From assembly GCA_021399445.1 (NCBI GenBank), contig JAJTUQ010000011.1, positions 620,001 through 684,000 of the forward strand: a stretch of DNA of 64,000 nucleotides, given 5' to 3'. This stretch comes from Xylogone sp. PMI_703. Taxonomy: Eukaryota; Ascomycota; Leotiomycetes. Positions 30,863 through 41,690 of the stretch are shown piece after piece; position 1 is the first letter of the stretch; each line of letters begins with the position of its first letter. The translations under genes were made by a program, and so were the position numbers. The notes beneath the pieces were generated by a model, which was not told the DNA's origin, did not search any database, and saw nothing but the letters and a program-made list of their open reading frames with translations.

Positions 30863-31165
30863 TTCTTTTTATAAATATTTAGGAGTGATAGGGGCTCGAT
30901 TTTAGAGATAGGTTTAGAAACTCTGTTTTGCTCCAAAGGGGACTCTCTGTAAATCAGTGGCGATGGCGACGATGCGAACATATAATTTTCTAGGGAGAGG
31001 GTTCAGAGGGTTCAGGAGTTGCTGAGGAACATAGTATATACAATATTATGAGAGATATCGATATGTGCACAGAGTTTGAGATGCTTGAAGTCAAAGTACC
31101 CCTCAAATTGTCCGGCACGGCGGGGTGTTCGACACAGAGACGGACGTTATATCATTATATGAGCC
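30863..31165 (+). repeat. Dispersed degenerate repeat, copy A
   Basis: Shares TTTTTATAAATAT, CTGTAAATCAG, GATGCGAACAT, AGGGTTCAGGAGT, CTTGAAGTCAAAGTACC and GACGGACGTTATATC, in the same order, with 62341-62615 (copy C). Its right part also matches 33229-33330 (B) and 20903-20972 (D). No coding frame. Confidence 0.7.
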
Positions 31166-31632
31166 GTATTCTCTAGCTACTCTTAAGCATCTTGAACCTT
31201 GATCACTAGAAATTCACGTTCGTATCGTCGCAATCGCACTTGATATACGGAGAGTCCCTTTTTATAGCAGGCCCCCCGTGTGGTACCGGGGAAGTAGGTA
31301 ATGCTTTCCTTCCTTAGAGTCAACCCAGCAATGAGGCCTTTTGAACAGTGATCGCCAGAGCAGCGGAAAAATTCGAACAGATAACTTCCAAATTGATCCA
31401 GAAGACCCCTCCTATGCAGCTTGCAGCATTTCTCCGTCGGCGAGCATCGGCTGAGTTCTTGATAAACGCCTTGCTCTATTCCCACCTCGGGAGGCGGTGG
31501 CTTCAATAACTGGAGAATATGTTCTCAGCCAACAGGCGAACCAACGCGTCGCTGCTCCTCCCAACCTGTTTCCTTCAGACCTGACTGAACTGAACCCTCC
31601 CTGCTCGCTTCCGTCGATCTTGGCACGTAACA
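31166..31632. other. Upstream region of the HET relic
   Basis: No independent gene recognised; the small frames present have no recognisable domain. Confidence 0.35.
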
Positions 31633-32513
31633 ATGCGTCTTCTCCTACAAAGAAAGACCGGCAAATTCGACTTGAGAGAGTTTCCCGACGATACTATCCG
31701 TCCCTACGCAATACGGTCGCACACATGGCTCGCAGTTCAAGATGGAGAGGAAACCACTTATGACGACCTGATAAGTGACACTGGTAAGGGAAAGCTTGGC
31801 TATAAGAAGATCCAGTTCTGTGGAGAACAAGCAAGACAGGTTAACCTCCATTACTTCTGGGTGGACACCTGTTGCATCAACAAGGCAAACTGCGCTAAGC
31901 TCCAGCATGCTCTCAACTCCGTGTTCCGTTGGTGCTGCAACGCAACTTGATGCTATGTTTATTTGTCGGATGTTTCTAGAGCTCTCTTAGGCGCCAATGC
32001 TGAGCTCCATCCACAGTCGTGGGATTCGGAATTTTGGAAAAGCAGATGGTTCACAAGGGGATGGACGCTCCAAGAGCTTCTTGCCCATCACTCCGTTGAA
32101 TTTTTCTCCCGCGAACGCGAGCGACTAGGTGATAGGGGCTCGCTCAAGCAAAGGATTCAGGAGTACCAGGTATTCCGATCGCAGCGCTCCAAGGAGCTCC
32201 TCTATTGCAGTTTACCGTGGATGAGCGATTTTCGTGGATGGAACACCGTCAGACAACTCTCGAGGTAGATAGAGTGTATTCACTGCTAGGGATTCTTGAC
32301 GTAAAAATACCCCTTTCAAAGATGTAAAAGCATCAACTGCCTTTGAACGCTCCGGGAGATCATCGATAAGCAGGAAAAGTGCATTAAGGGGTTACGCCTC
32401 ACCGATTGCAGTCATGATAAGAAGCGTATTGAGGACATCAAAGGTGGCTTACTAGAGGATTCATACCGCTGGACCCTTGAGAACTCCGAGTTCGAACAGT
32501 AGCGCAGCATCCA
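31633..32513 (+). pseudogene. HET-domain protein of the NLR (HET-NACHT) type, degraded remnant
   Basis: It starts MRLLLQRKTGKFDLREFPDD, with RPYAIRSHTW (HET motif 1), GYKKIQFCGEQA and NLHYFWVDTCCINKAN (motif 2). A TGA at 31948-31950 replaces Arg before CYVYLSDVS. The same frame continues with FWKSRWFTRGWTLQELLAH (motif 3). A frame change near 32165-32220 leads to FSWMEHRQTT and EVDRVYSLLGILDV. More breaks follow, then DKKRIEDIKGGLLEDSYRWT (~32410-32480), the linker found between HET and NACHT domains in heterokaryon-incompatibility NLRs. No NACHT or repeat domain remains. Functional relatives trigger programmed death after non-self recognition. Confidence 0.82.
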
Positions 32514-33749
32514 ATACGTCCCGTCTACCGGCTTCCAAATCAGCAGCAGGCCGTTGGATCGGCTGAGCACGTCGTCGTCCGCGCCGTCAAGCCTTGGCTA
32601 CACGGAGAAATCATCGGCACCCTTGGTGGAGGATTTCACCCTCCGACTTGTGAAATGCCTTATCCGATGTGTGCTCAATTATGGCCAGCATATGGACAAG
32701 GAGACGCCCTTTCTCCAGTTTCGTGATGAGCGAGTCGCATATGTCCACACCGGGGGAGGCAGGCGGGTGGAGGCCATCGATCACTGCGGAATCAAGCTCG
32801 TGGCAGGAAGGGGTGCTGTGCAGGTGGCTATCTTGGAAGCCAGACATAGCTTCCGGGGAAGAATTATCGCGGGACATCTGACCGTTCGGATACAGTAAAC
32901 TTCTGGCACAAATAGTCGGAGAGGCGCTTGCCGTCCTTGTTCCTTGGTTGGTCGCTCACAAGCTAATGCCACTCGTAGCCTCATCTTGATTGTTGCGATC
33001 AAGCACCATATCAATTTTTTTCATTTTCACTTTACTAAAGCAGTCCTCCATTCTTTCTAGACACTTAACCCATCCTATGAAATTTATGACATCACAACCT
33101 ATCTGCAGCTTCAATCAACGAACTGGTTTGACACGAGCCAGTCAGCTGGCTGCAGTCAATTTGTACATATTCTTCTAAGGCTGATCGCGTAGGCAGATGA
33201 TATTGTTAATAAAAGCCCTCGAGAGGTAGCGGACTCTGTGTGTGCAGAGTTTAGGATCCTTCAAGTCGAAGTACCTCTCATATTTTTCGTCACGACGGGG
33301 TTTTCGGCACACAGGGACGGACAGCGATGACTCTTAAATTGAACTCAAATTACTAAATGCACGGAAGAAATGAGTGTCGGGCAGAAATATCTACAGTAAC
33401 ATCACAGTTCATTTTATCAAAAGAAGCCTACTACGCAAAGGCAAATTCGAAATATTTACAAAGGGTAAGCTGATAAAGATATAATTGAATAGTCTAATGG
33501 CTTGCTTCTTCAAGGTACAGTAGCATTGTTCGTGCTTGACTTAAAATGTCAACCATACAAGTTATAGTTCTATACTCACCGTTTCTATCACAGTCCATGG
33601 CTAGGCTGTTAGCTTTAAAGTACGTATGCTAACTTTGATGACCAAACTTATCGAATGTCTAACCGGATTATGCCAAGCTGACGTATGTCTTGAGCTGATA
33701 TTTACACGCGAGCGCCCTCCAAGGGGTTAATTGGTAGTTACAAGGGACC
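32514..33749. other. Gene-poor region containing dispersed repeat copy B
   Basis: No gene recognised; a 114-codon frame (32554-32898) may hold residual NLR linker sequence. 33229-33330 is copy B of the dispersed repeat: CTGTGTGTGCAGAGTTTAGG, then CTTCAAGTCGAAGTACCTCT, then GACGGGGTTTTCGGCACACA. Confidence 0.5.
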
Positions 33750-36700
33750 ATGGAGACAGAGGAGACAGAACCTAACTACGGAAAATACTTTCTCGCTTCC
33801 GTGAGAGTTGACTTGGATAGCTTGACTTATGATGGGAGATCTGACGACGAAGAAAGAAAGGACAAAATCAAGAATTTGTGTCCCCTCTTTGGAAAGCACC
33901 CTAAACGAGAGAACCCGGATAATTTCATCAATGCTATCATAAGCAAAGAAGAATTTGAATTAATTCGCGGAGATACTCGTAATTCAAGCCAAAATTTTGG
34001 CGACTGGCTGCACGCTCCTAAGTCATTCTCCGTCATTGCGCTTCCAGAGGGTATCAAGTTGACGTATGGAGATGGATACGCGCGAGTGAAGGCTTGTAAA
34101 AGATGTTTTCCTCGTAAGCCAAGTGAGTGGTGGTGAGTGGTGAATCTCTATGATCGAGGTAAACTTCCATAAACCGACTTCTAATGCATGGCTAACTGGA
34201 CAGATATTGGGCCGGGTTATCTTTGGTCTCAGAAATACCGTCGTTCTACGGCGAATCCAGAAGGTAGTGATATCAGAGACTATTTTATGCATCTGGGCAG
34301 AGCGGAGGCTGAGGAGATCGCTCTGGGGCTGCGACAATCCAAGAGGACAGAATTGAAGGCCATCATGGGAGACAGAGAAAGGGGAGAGCTACTTATGGCC
34401 CTGAAGGATCTTGCGATTATTCCAGGATTATGGTCTGAATTAAAGGGAGCTCTCCACTCGGCAAGTCTCCGTGGATATGATCTTGTGAGTGTACTGGCGA
34501 CCTGTGAGCTGATGCAAAACTCATGTTCAACAGCAATCAGCGCGTTATTTCAAGGAATCGATGTATAAATGCTGGGACTCTGTAGCAAGAGACGGCGAGC
34601 ACCGCATTGAAGTTAGCGCTGGAGATGTGGATAAGTTAGCTGGCAGGGTACCCGGACGGTCTGCTAAAGATAGGGACTATGTGGTCAAGCAAATGGAAAA
34701 CAATAAACTCTTTCCTGGGGTGACAGATCCCGCAGCCCGAGTACGACTCCAGGATAGGATACTCTCAAAGATGAGCATGATTTCGACGTTTGAAACCTAT
34801 TCATGCGATATACGGCACCTTCGCGAAATCATCAGCATTTTGAGATTGCTTTTGGACCCAGACGACGCAGAAGTAAAACGCCTTCCCGACATCACCGCGT
34901 CCCTGTGGGGTATCTGGAAAGAACCAAAGGACCACCACTCTATCCTAGTAGAAGATTTTCAAGATGGAGTTTTCTCAACATTAACAGCTTCCTCCTTATC
35001 AAAAGAACAGAAATTTGGAATATCACTCTCCTGCCTTGTGCTTCATGCCATGCGAGGATTTGATAAGTTAGGGAACTTTTCGGCCAAGACCGGGTCCGGG
35101 AATAAGAGAATCCCATCAAAGGAAGCGATGATGATGAATCTCAGTATTTACGCTGAAACAGCACGCAGGCTAGGATTTGGTACCAGGCAATATGAGTTGG
35201 AGCCCAGCGATATCTTGCGACAGACCTTTCGGAAGTGGCTAGAAGAATTGGAGCCGCAAGCTGTTTGGGAATATGACATGGACGCCGCAGTTGAGAGCCA
35301 CCACCGTGCCCATAGCCAGATTATAAGAAGAAAGAGAGAGGACCAAAACTTGCCCGCGATTCGCGACATTTCAGAAGTCAAGTTGGCCGATCGTTATGGA
35401 AAGCCAACAACCGCGGTTTTGGAGGAGAGCAGCTCATATCTGTTCGTCAGGAATATAAGCGACTCAGCAGTAAGTGAGCTCGGAGTCACAAGTGCGTTTG
35501 CAAGAATAGAATTTTTCCGACGATTTTGGGAACCCCCACAGATAGACTCTCGATGGTTTAGCGCAGTTCGATCTGCTACGGTTTGGGACTGCAGGGAAAC
35601 AGGGACAGAAACTCCATCCACATACTCTGACGTTGACGCAGATGGATGGAGGTTAAGAGCAGAGCAAGACAAGAGCCGTGTAGAGGATGAATTAGCGGAA
35701 GCTCGTGATACGATTCAAGATCTAAAAGCTGAAGTTCAGCAGGAAAAAGATGACCTAGGGAAAGCTCGTGAAATAATTCGGCATCTAGAAGCCAAAGTTC
35801 AGCAGGAAAAGGAACAGAGTGACAAAGCCAACCTGGAAATAGCGCAGAAGATTCAAGAATTACGCAATGATAATGAGCACAAAATTCATGAAATCAAAAC
35901 CTTAGAATCCGAGATCCTTGGACACAAAGACGCGATCAGAAACTTTTCCGAGAGCAGCAAGGCCATGCACTCGGCGGAGGAAATTCAAGCACTGGAACAT
36001 GAGAAAGGCGCATTGGTGGATAAGAACAATGATATCCGACAGCAGCTACAGGCAGCTCGTGACGAAATTAGGTCTTTGGACGCCCGACTTAAAGGTGAAA
36101 CGGAGGAGCGTAATCGATATACCTCCGAGATATCGGCGAAGAACCAAAAGCTGACCGAATTGCAAGGACGAAATGAGCAACAAGCCAAAACCTTGAAGGA
36201 TCAAACGGATCAAGCGACAGAGAGGGAGCGAAGCATGAGGTCAAAAGAGGAAGGATTAGAAAAGAGCCTCAGAGAAGCAGTGGACCTTGCCAATAGGCAG
36301 GCAGAAGAGCTACATGAGAAGATCGAAGAATTGCAGAAAGCCGAAAAGACAATCCAAAGCCTGGGTCAAAGAGCAGAGACGGACAACTCAAGATCTGAAG
36401 CCTTGGAGAAGAATTTAAAAAATGTAGAAGACTTGCCAATAGACAGGCGGATGTCAATGAAGAGCTGCAGAGAAATATGGAAAGGATGAAGAGAGAAAAT
36501 GAGGCGTGTCAAAGGAAGACTAAAGACTTAGAGTTCCAGCTGCAAACTTTACAAGAAAGAGTCAATCGAGAAGTGGAGAGAGTTGAGCAAGAAATCGAAA
36601 GAATTGTAACGAGAATTAACGAAGAAAAGTCGAAGATACGTGTCTATACGCAACAAAAGGATGCCATAAGGGATACCGGAGATGCCATTGCCGGCAGAAT

Positions 36701-37328
36701 GACCAAAATGAAAGATGATAAGGTTCGTAACCTTGATAGGAGAACAAAAAAAATAACACATCATATCAACATAAGTGAGCTTAGAATATCAACCATGGAG
36801 AAAGAACTTACAGACAAGAGATTTGAGCTCCTCAGATGGAAAGGAGGCGAAGTCATTTTTTATGAAAAAGACAAGGAGAGTGGAGTCGATTTCCAAGAGC
36901 CAAGAAAAATCCCAGTGAGTGAGTTAGAAGCCGAAGTCAAAAAAATGAAGGAGACACCATATGTTTATCACATCTCGTGCAAAAGAGGAGGGATGAAATA
37001 TTTCCTCCATCCAGAAGACTGGCAGACATGGAAGAGCTACTTGGTAAATGAGCCAATGGCCGAGAATGCGACCTTTAATATAGAACGCTCACGGAAGCGG
37101 AGAGCTGATAACCCGACGACCAAAACTGCGTCGAACCCGACGACCAAAACTGCGTCGAACCCGACGACCAAAACTGTGTCGAACCCGACGACGGAATCTG
37201 TGTTGAACCCGACGACCGAATCTGTGTCGAACCCGACGACTGAGGTTGGGGTACCGAGCCGAGGAGTGAAGCGAGGCAAGCACTCCCATGAGAGCGAGGT
37301 CGCCCTTACACAGTACCACAGCAGTTAA
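33750..37328 (+). pseudogene. DUF3723 family protein with long coiled coil; frameshifted
   Basis: Predicted exons 33750-34122, 34204-34484 (intron GTGAGT...CTAAC...GACAG) and from 34534; phases agree. N-terminal DUF3723-like region: VRVDLDSLTYDGRSDD, IALPEGIKLTYGDGYARVKA, IPGLWSELKGALHSASL. A heptad-rich coiled coil of ~350 residues starts near 35640. One base is missing near 36430: the frame in use reaches TGA at 36489, while LANRQADVNEELQRNME continues in the other frame to 37328. The C-terminus includes VYHISCKRGGMKYFLHPEDW and a repeat tail. A 10 bp tandem duplication, GTGAGTGGTG (34123-34132/34133-34142), spans the first donor. EWW and VVNLYDR beside it resemble the family's WWTVDLY, so intron 1 may really be shorter, with a TGA inside exon 1. 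Function unknown; DUF3723 genes recur as Starship cargo. Confidence 0.75.
37110..37247 (+). repeat. 24 bp tandem repeat in the DUF3723 gene
   Basis: Five full and one partial copies of a unit starting AACCCGACGACC(A/G)AA, encoding NPTTKTAS/NPTTESVS. The first three are nearly identical and the last three diverged (TKT to TES), giving a phase-neutral, length-variable Thr/Ser/Pro tail. Confidence 0.9.
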
Positions 37329-37399
37329 AGATTGGAGAGAAGTGGTTAAGCTGAAGTGCATTGAGTGTATGGTATCAGTGACTCTGCTGTGGTGTTTGA

Positions 37400-37960
37400 A
37401 TAAATAATTCGCAACCCTGTCCCTTCACACAGTCAGTACCAAATGGATTTGTTCATTCATTCAATCCGTCACGGTCTCTATTAGATTCAAATCAGGGGAG
37501 TTTGCTGGTCATCTGATTACTTGAATTCCTCGTCGCTTTAATTCGTCTTGAATTGATCTGGTTGCATGACTTCCTGCGTTATCTTGCGTCAAAACCAATC
37601 CCTTCTCTTGAATTGAGAATCGATCTCTGGAATTGTGTGCTCTTGATAGCTATCCTGGCTGATTAAACCCCACCATTTCTCTCAAAGAAACCTGGTCCTT
37701 TGCCATGCTGCCTAAACTACAACCCCAAAACATCCACCCAATGTGACGTTGTAGTTTAGGCTCTGCATGATATTTGTGTAGAGCTTTTCCTTCACATCAT
37801 GTGACCTTGACCTTTTGTGCTGTTCTGGCCGCACCCACGTTTCATCTGTTCATAGGATGGTAAACTGTTGCTTTTCTGCCTGGTCAACATGTTTAAATGT
37901 TTTATAGACCATTGTAGACGTTTATGTACGATGGCTGAAGTGAGTTAGAGCGCTGAATGT
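37400..37960 (-). pseudogene. Tc1-like (DD34E) transposase relic
   Basis: Minus-strand fragments in order: TDETWVRPEQHKRSRS (~37850), HIGWMFWGC-like sequence, then LTQDNAGSHATRSIQDELK (~37600), RRGIQVI, SPDLNLIETV (Glu, ~37490). Several stops and frame changes are present. This is a different Tc1 lineage from the copies at 29.2 and 38.8 kb. No inverted repeats found. Confidence 0.75.
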
Positions 37961-38814
37961 CTGGAAAACACTCCTAATCTAAAAGCTGTAATGATAGCAA
38001 AGGGTTTACGATTTCAGCCTAGAATTGAAGGGATCTTACGCCATTCCAGGCATCTATTAATTGCTGAGGCGCATACTCCCTACCGGAAGGATTGAGTAAT
38101 GGTTGATGTCCAGACTTACCTTTTTGGAGAGTGGGTCCGTGTGATAACGTATATCTAAATTAACGTGGAGTACAGTAACATATAATTGAAGCAAAACACG
38201 TCTATGAACTATCCCGCATCGAAGAACGAATTTCGAATCTTAAACCTTTGATCGCGTGTGCAATCGGGTCGCGGAAATTCTGTCAGTAGGCAATGAAGCT
38301 TATTGGTTGTGAGCTGCTGGCCCCTGATCCGGTAATAATCAGGCACCAACATTGTCAGAGCAATTGCGGTTGCGCATACGGACCGTAACCACTTACTGCC
38401 TTAAAAGGCATAGTCAGGAGAACCCTGCTATGCGAGGCCATTCCATTCTTGGTCTACTAATGTAATTACCACTATAAAATTGTACTGTAATTGCATTGTA
38501 GGATAGTTAATTCAATTAATTCTTTACACTCTACCAGAATCGGACCCTTTGTTCCGACACATCGAAAATAGAAATGTGGTCACAGCGCAAGAAAACGCGG
38601 TACGGGTGAGCCATTTTCACCAGCGGAGGGGATAGGATGTACAGTACGAACAAACAAGCAGGGGAGGCTGTACCTTGTTATCCCTACACCTGCCTGACGG
38701 ATTAATACGAACCGGTTACGGTACGCTTTAGCACCACATCACGACAGAAAACTGCTTTCTATACATAATACAGTACACTTCAATGCAATCAGATGAAATA
38801 ACGCGATTCTATTA
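37961..38814. other. Intergenic, no gene recognised
   Basis: No gene. It may include decayed flanks of the neighbouring Tc1 relics: ATAATACAGTACA at about 38767 also occurs at 29283, in each case beyond the transposase 3' end. Confidence 0.4.
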
Positions 38815-39783
38815 ATGTCCCGCCATTTTACCTTCTAACGCAATAAAATCTTTGAATATTTGAGGGATTTCATCCACCTAATCATTAACAGTCTCTTGCT
38901 TTAAATTGTTCCACCCTTCCTCTGCAAGCTCCTTCACAATCGTATCGTCCCAGACAAGCCTCGTTTTAATAGTTTCCTTAGGAGCTTGAAATGCCCTCTC
39001 AATAGGCACAAAATCAGGAGATCGATTACAATTGAAAAGGGGATTTAAGCTCATCCAATCGTTTCCAGGTTCTAATAATATTGACTTCTCCCGTGCCATA
39101 GCCTGAATCCCTGCCTTCCTCCAGAAAAAAGTCATGGCCGTCTCTCAACCAAGAGCCCACTATTAGCTCAAGGATCTTGTCTCTGTATACCTTCACACTC
39201 ATCTTCCCATTCGTATTCCCTGGCACATCATACCGGTTCAAATCACTCGTAAAATCATGTCCAACAGCTGCCTGAGCATGTAGTCGTTTTTCATCTTTCT
39301 CTTTTGCCATATTCCTTTAGATCAAACAATCAGGGCAATGGCGTTCCCAAGGCCTTCGGATTACGTACACTCTTCCCATAAGGCTAAAGCCAAAGTGGAC
39401 CTCATCAGAGAATCGCACATGCCGCCAATCTTTCGGCTCAGGATATCTCTCTAACATGATACGAGAGTATTCCACGCGCTCTTCTGCCAATTCAGGGGAA
39501 ACGCAAGCTCTCTCACAAGCAATACACTTCCTGAAGTTAATATCCTTCAAGGCGCGTTGAATAGTTCTACCACAAACGTCTATATCAAGACCAGCAGCAA
39601 CAGGAAGTCCTTCCCAAGGGATTGTGCGACCATCAAAGCCATTATCATCGATAAATCTTTCAATTGTAGCTAAATCTTCAGTAGAGATCTTCTTTTTAGC
39701 TCCTCTAGTCTCTGAGAAGATTGAATGGAAAGTGTGGCCAACATGATCTCTGGGTCTGTATGAAGTAAACTTGTCAGGCAGGA
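38815..39783 (-). pseudogene. Tc1/mariner DDE_3 transposase relic, second copy
   Basis: The frame opens at about 39783 (RPRDHVGHTFHSIFSETRGA) and includes GLDIDVCGRTIQRALKDI, DWRHVRFSDEVHFGF (Asp), then a TAA at 39317-39319. It continues KRLHAQAAVGHDFTSD, NTNGKMSVKVYRDKIL, FFLEEGRDSGYGTGE. A frame change near 39060 precedes SPDFVPIERAF (Glu) and ELAEEGWNNLKQETVND. A TAG follows where the related copy has Trp, then VDEIPQIFKDFIALEG. It is homologous to the 29.2 kb copy but diverged. The N-terminal DNA-binding domain is missing: it stops where the secreted-protein gene ends at 39788. Confidence 0.82.
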
Positions 39784-39787
39784 ATTA

Positions 39788-40501
39788 TTATATAATACAG
39801 CCTCCCCCCATAAATATACGTCTAGCGCGCCCCATTGGCGGCAATGTTAATGCCTGGCTCTGCTTCCTATCTCGAGATACCGTTTTTTTTATAGGAGCTA
39901 TATACAAGTACTTTCGTACAGGCCGCAATAAACCACACTTTTCAGTCCGTGCACTTTCGCGGAATACTATGGTCACGGTTATTGTTGGCGTAGCAATAGT
40001 GGTAGTCACGGCGGTGACTCCATTGCAGGCGCAAGCTGATGAGAGTCGAGCTAATGGAGCTTGCGTACCAATGGCTGTACAAGCAGTGGTTGCAAAAGCT
40101 GGAATGGCGGTCGGTGCGTTTGTGGTAAAGACACAAGAGGCATCCTGTCGAGCGTCGAGGGCGGCTGGAACTGGCTCAGCAACGGTATCTCTCTTCATAG
40201 GGAAGTCGCTGGTGGTGGCAGTTGCAGTCACCGTGGCGGTAGCGGTGACAGTCGAGGTGCAAGGGGTGACTGTCACGGACATCAAAGATGAGCAGTCTGC
40301 GAGTCTGGAGGAGCTGACAATGACCTTTGATTCGTTAGCAGGTATTCAGCAGGATCTGTGGTTCGGAGTGTCTCTTACACCGCGAAAGCAGTTGTCCCTG
40401 TTGCAAGCAGCAGCTGCTGCGCGAGCAAAGACGTTGTCATTTGGAAGAGCTGCAATTGGAACAGCAGCCAATGCGGCCGCGATGAGGAAGGATTTCACCA
40501 T
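39788..40501 (-). CDS. Secreted Ser/Thr-rich fungal protein, 3' end probably altered by transposon
   Basis: Exons 40501-40379 and 40324-39788; 54 bp intron with GTAAGA donor, GCTAAC branch site and AAAG acceptor; 219 residues. Signal peptide: MVKSFLIAAALAAVPIAALP. Mature N-terminus: ARAAAAACNRDNCFRG then VIVSSSRLADCSSLMSVTV, a Cys pattern common in fungal secreted proteins of unknown function. A Thr-rich TVTATATVTATATT stretch and SCVFTTNAPTAIPAFATTAC ... SSACACNGVTAVTTT follow. The last 50 residues (after TITVTIV) are basic and unlike the rest. The stop lies within about 5 bp of the 39 kb Tc1 relic, so the native C-terminus has probably been lost. A TATAAAG about 100 bp upstream (~40600) is a plausible TATA box. 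Confidence 0.65.
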
Positions 40502-41318
40502 GGCTGGAATTGTTCGGTGGATTGTAGAGAGGAAAGGAAGTAGAGAAGATGGAGATGGATGTTGAGGATGCGGATTAATCGTGGAAATCGAGGTCCTCTT
40601 TATACATCTTTCCCATAGGTTTCCACATCACGGCGTTGGAGTCAAAGCTGCAACACTACCACAACGGCCACGCCGACACTAGAGTCCGAGTAATGACAGA
40701 CACTATGAGCCAGCTGTTCAAGTTTGACGCCTCATAGTTTGCAACTATTGGTATCGCCACTCAGCGAGAGGCCAGTTTGCGGCGGTTTCCCATATGAAAG
40801 ACCATCAGCTTTTTTTTTGCATCTTCACGATGCAGCGCCTACACAGGAAATAGCGTGCACGGCGGAGGTGTGGAAATTGGCTCTACGAGACTAGTACCGC
40901 TGCATTTGGCAATTCCAGGCCAGATGTAGCCATTCAGCTCCGCCTAAAAGGGCTTTCAGTCAGCCACGTCTAGAACCTCGAGGACTGACGGCCGATCTAT
41001 TGGACCCCGTAAAATTCTCCTCCGCATCTGTTCTGGTACTAGTGCAGGCCTCTCTTTTAGGCCAGGTCGAACTACCGAGGCTGTGGTTGATGTTTTGATG
41101 CGGTTAGTATGGCTTCTAGGCCCTTCCCGTGCGGGTCGGTTCGCAGAATTTCTTCCTCCTTTCTATTCCATTGGCTCCTCAGCGTCGCTTCCCTACCCAA
41201 AAAGGTCCCAGGTCTAGACCATCGAATAAGAAGTTTGAGCTAGTCGGGGTCCTGCATTAGCCGTACAATAGCTCGGCGATCAAGCCCCGTCTATAGCTTG
41301 TTAGCTGTTTAAAGTGTC
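40502..41318. other. Intergenic, promoter side of the secreted-protein gene
   Basis: Nothing beyond the TATA candidate near 40600 is recognised. Confidence 0.4.
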
Positions 41319-41690
41319 TCACTGTGTGACTCTCCCAAATCTGCTCTTGATGCTTTTATTTCTTGTAGTAATAGTTACTCCTTCAGCTCGTGTTTGTCTT
41401 CCCCACACCAAAGCTATCGATTTCTCAGCTCCAAAAACCAATTCGTGCCTTCGTATATCTTTAGGTGCAATCGAATCATCTTCAATGTCACCTTAGTCGA
41501 ATACTAATTCTGTATCATATGGATCTATGCTTGGTCTTTTCCCGTGTGCCTCCAGCAGCTTGGATAACCTTAAAAGTAGCCGATTACTTTTCTGAGGCAG
41601 TGCATTTGAAGTTAGCTCAGCTAGTACAATGAATTTGTTACATTGCTATCTTCTGCTCACTAAGAATTCCCTAAGAGTCGCCGTTTGTGG
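41319..41690 (-). pseudogene. Unidentified protein-gene fragment with two in-frame stops
   Basis: One minus-strand frame reads ATLREFLVSRR, stop, QCNKFIVLAELTSNALPQKS, NRLLLRLSKLLEAHGKRPSI, DPYDTELVFD, stop, GDIEDDSIAPKDIRRHELVF, GAEKSIALVWGRQTRAEGVT, ITTRNKSIKSRFGRVTQ, stop at 41319-41321. Composition is protein-like and uninterrupted except for the two stops. I do not recognise the family. Confidence 0.4.

Noticed and set aside
39771..40565. 264-codon plus-strand frame rich in Ala/Val
   Set aside because: It is the antisense of a better-supported minus-strand secreted-protein gene with signal peptide, intron and conserved Cys motifs.
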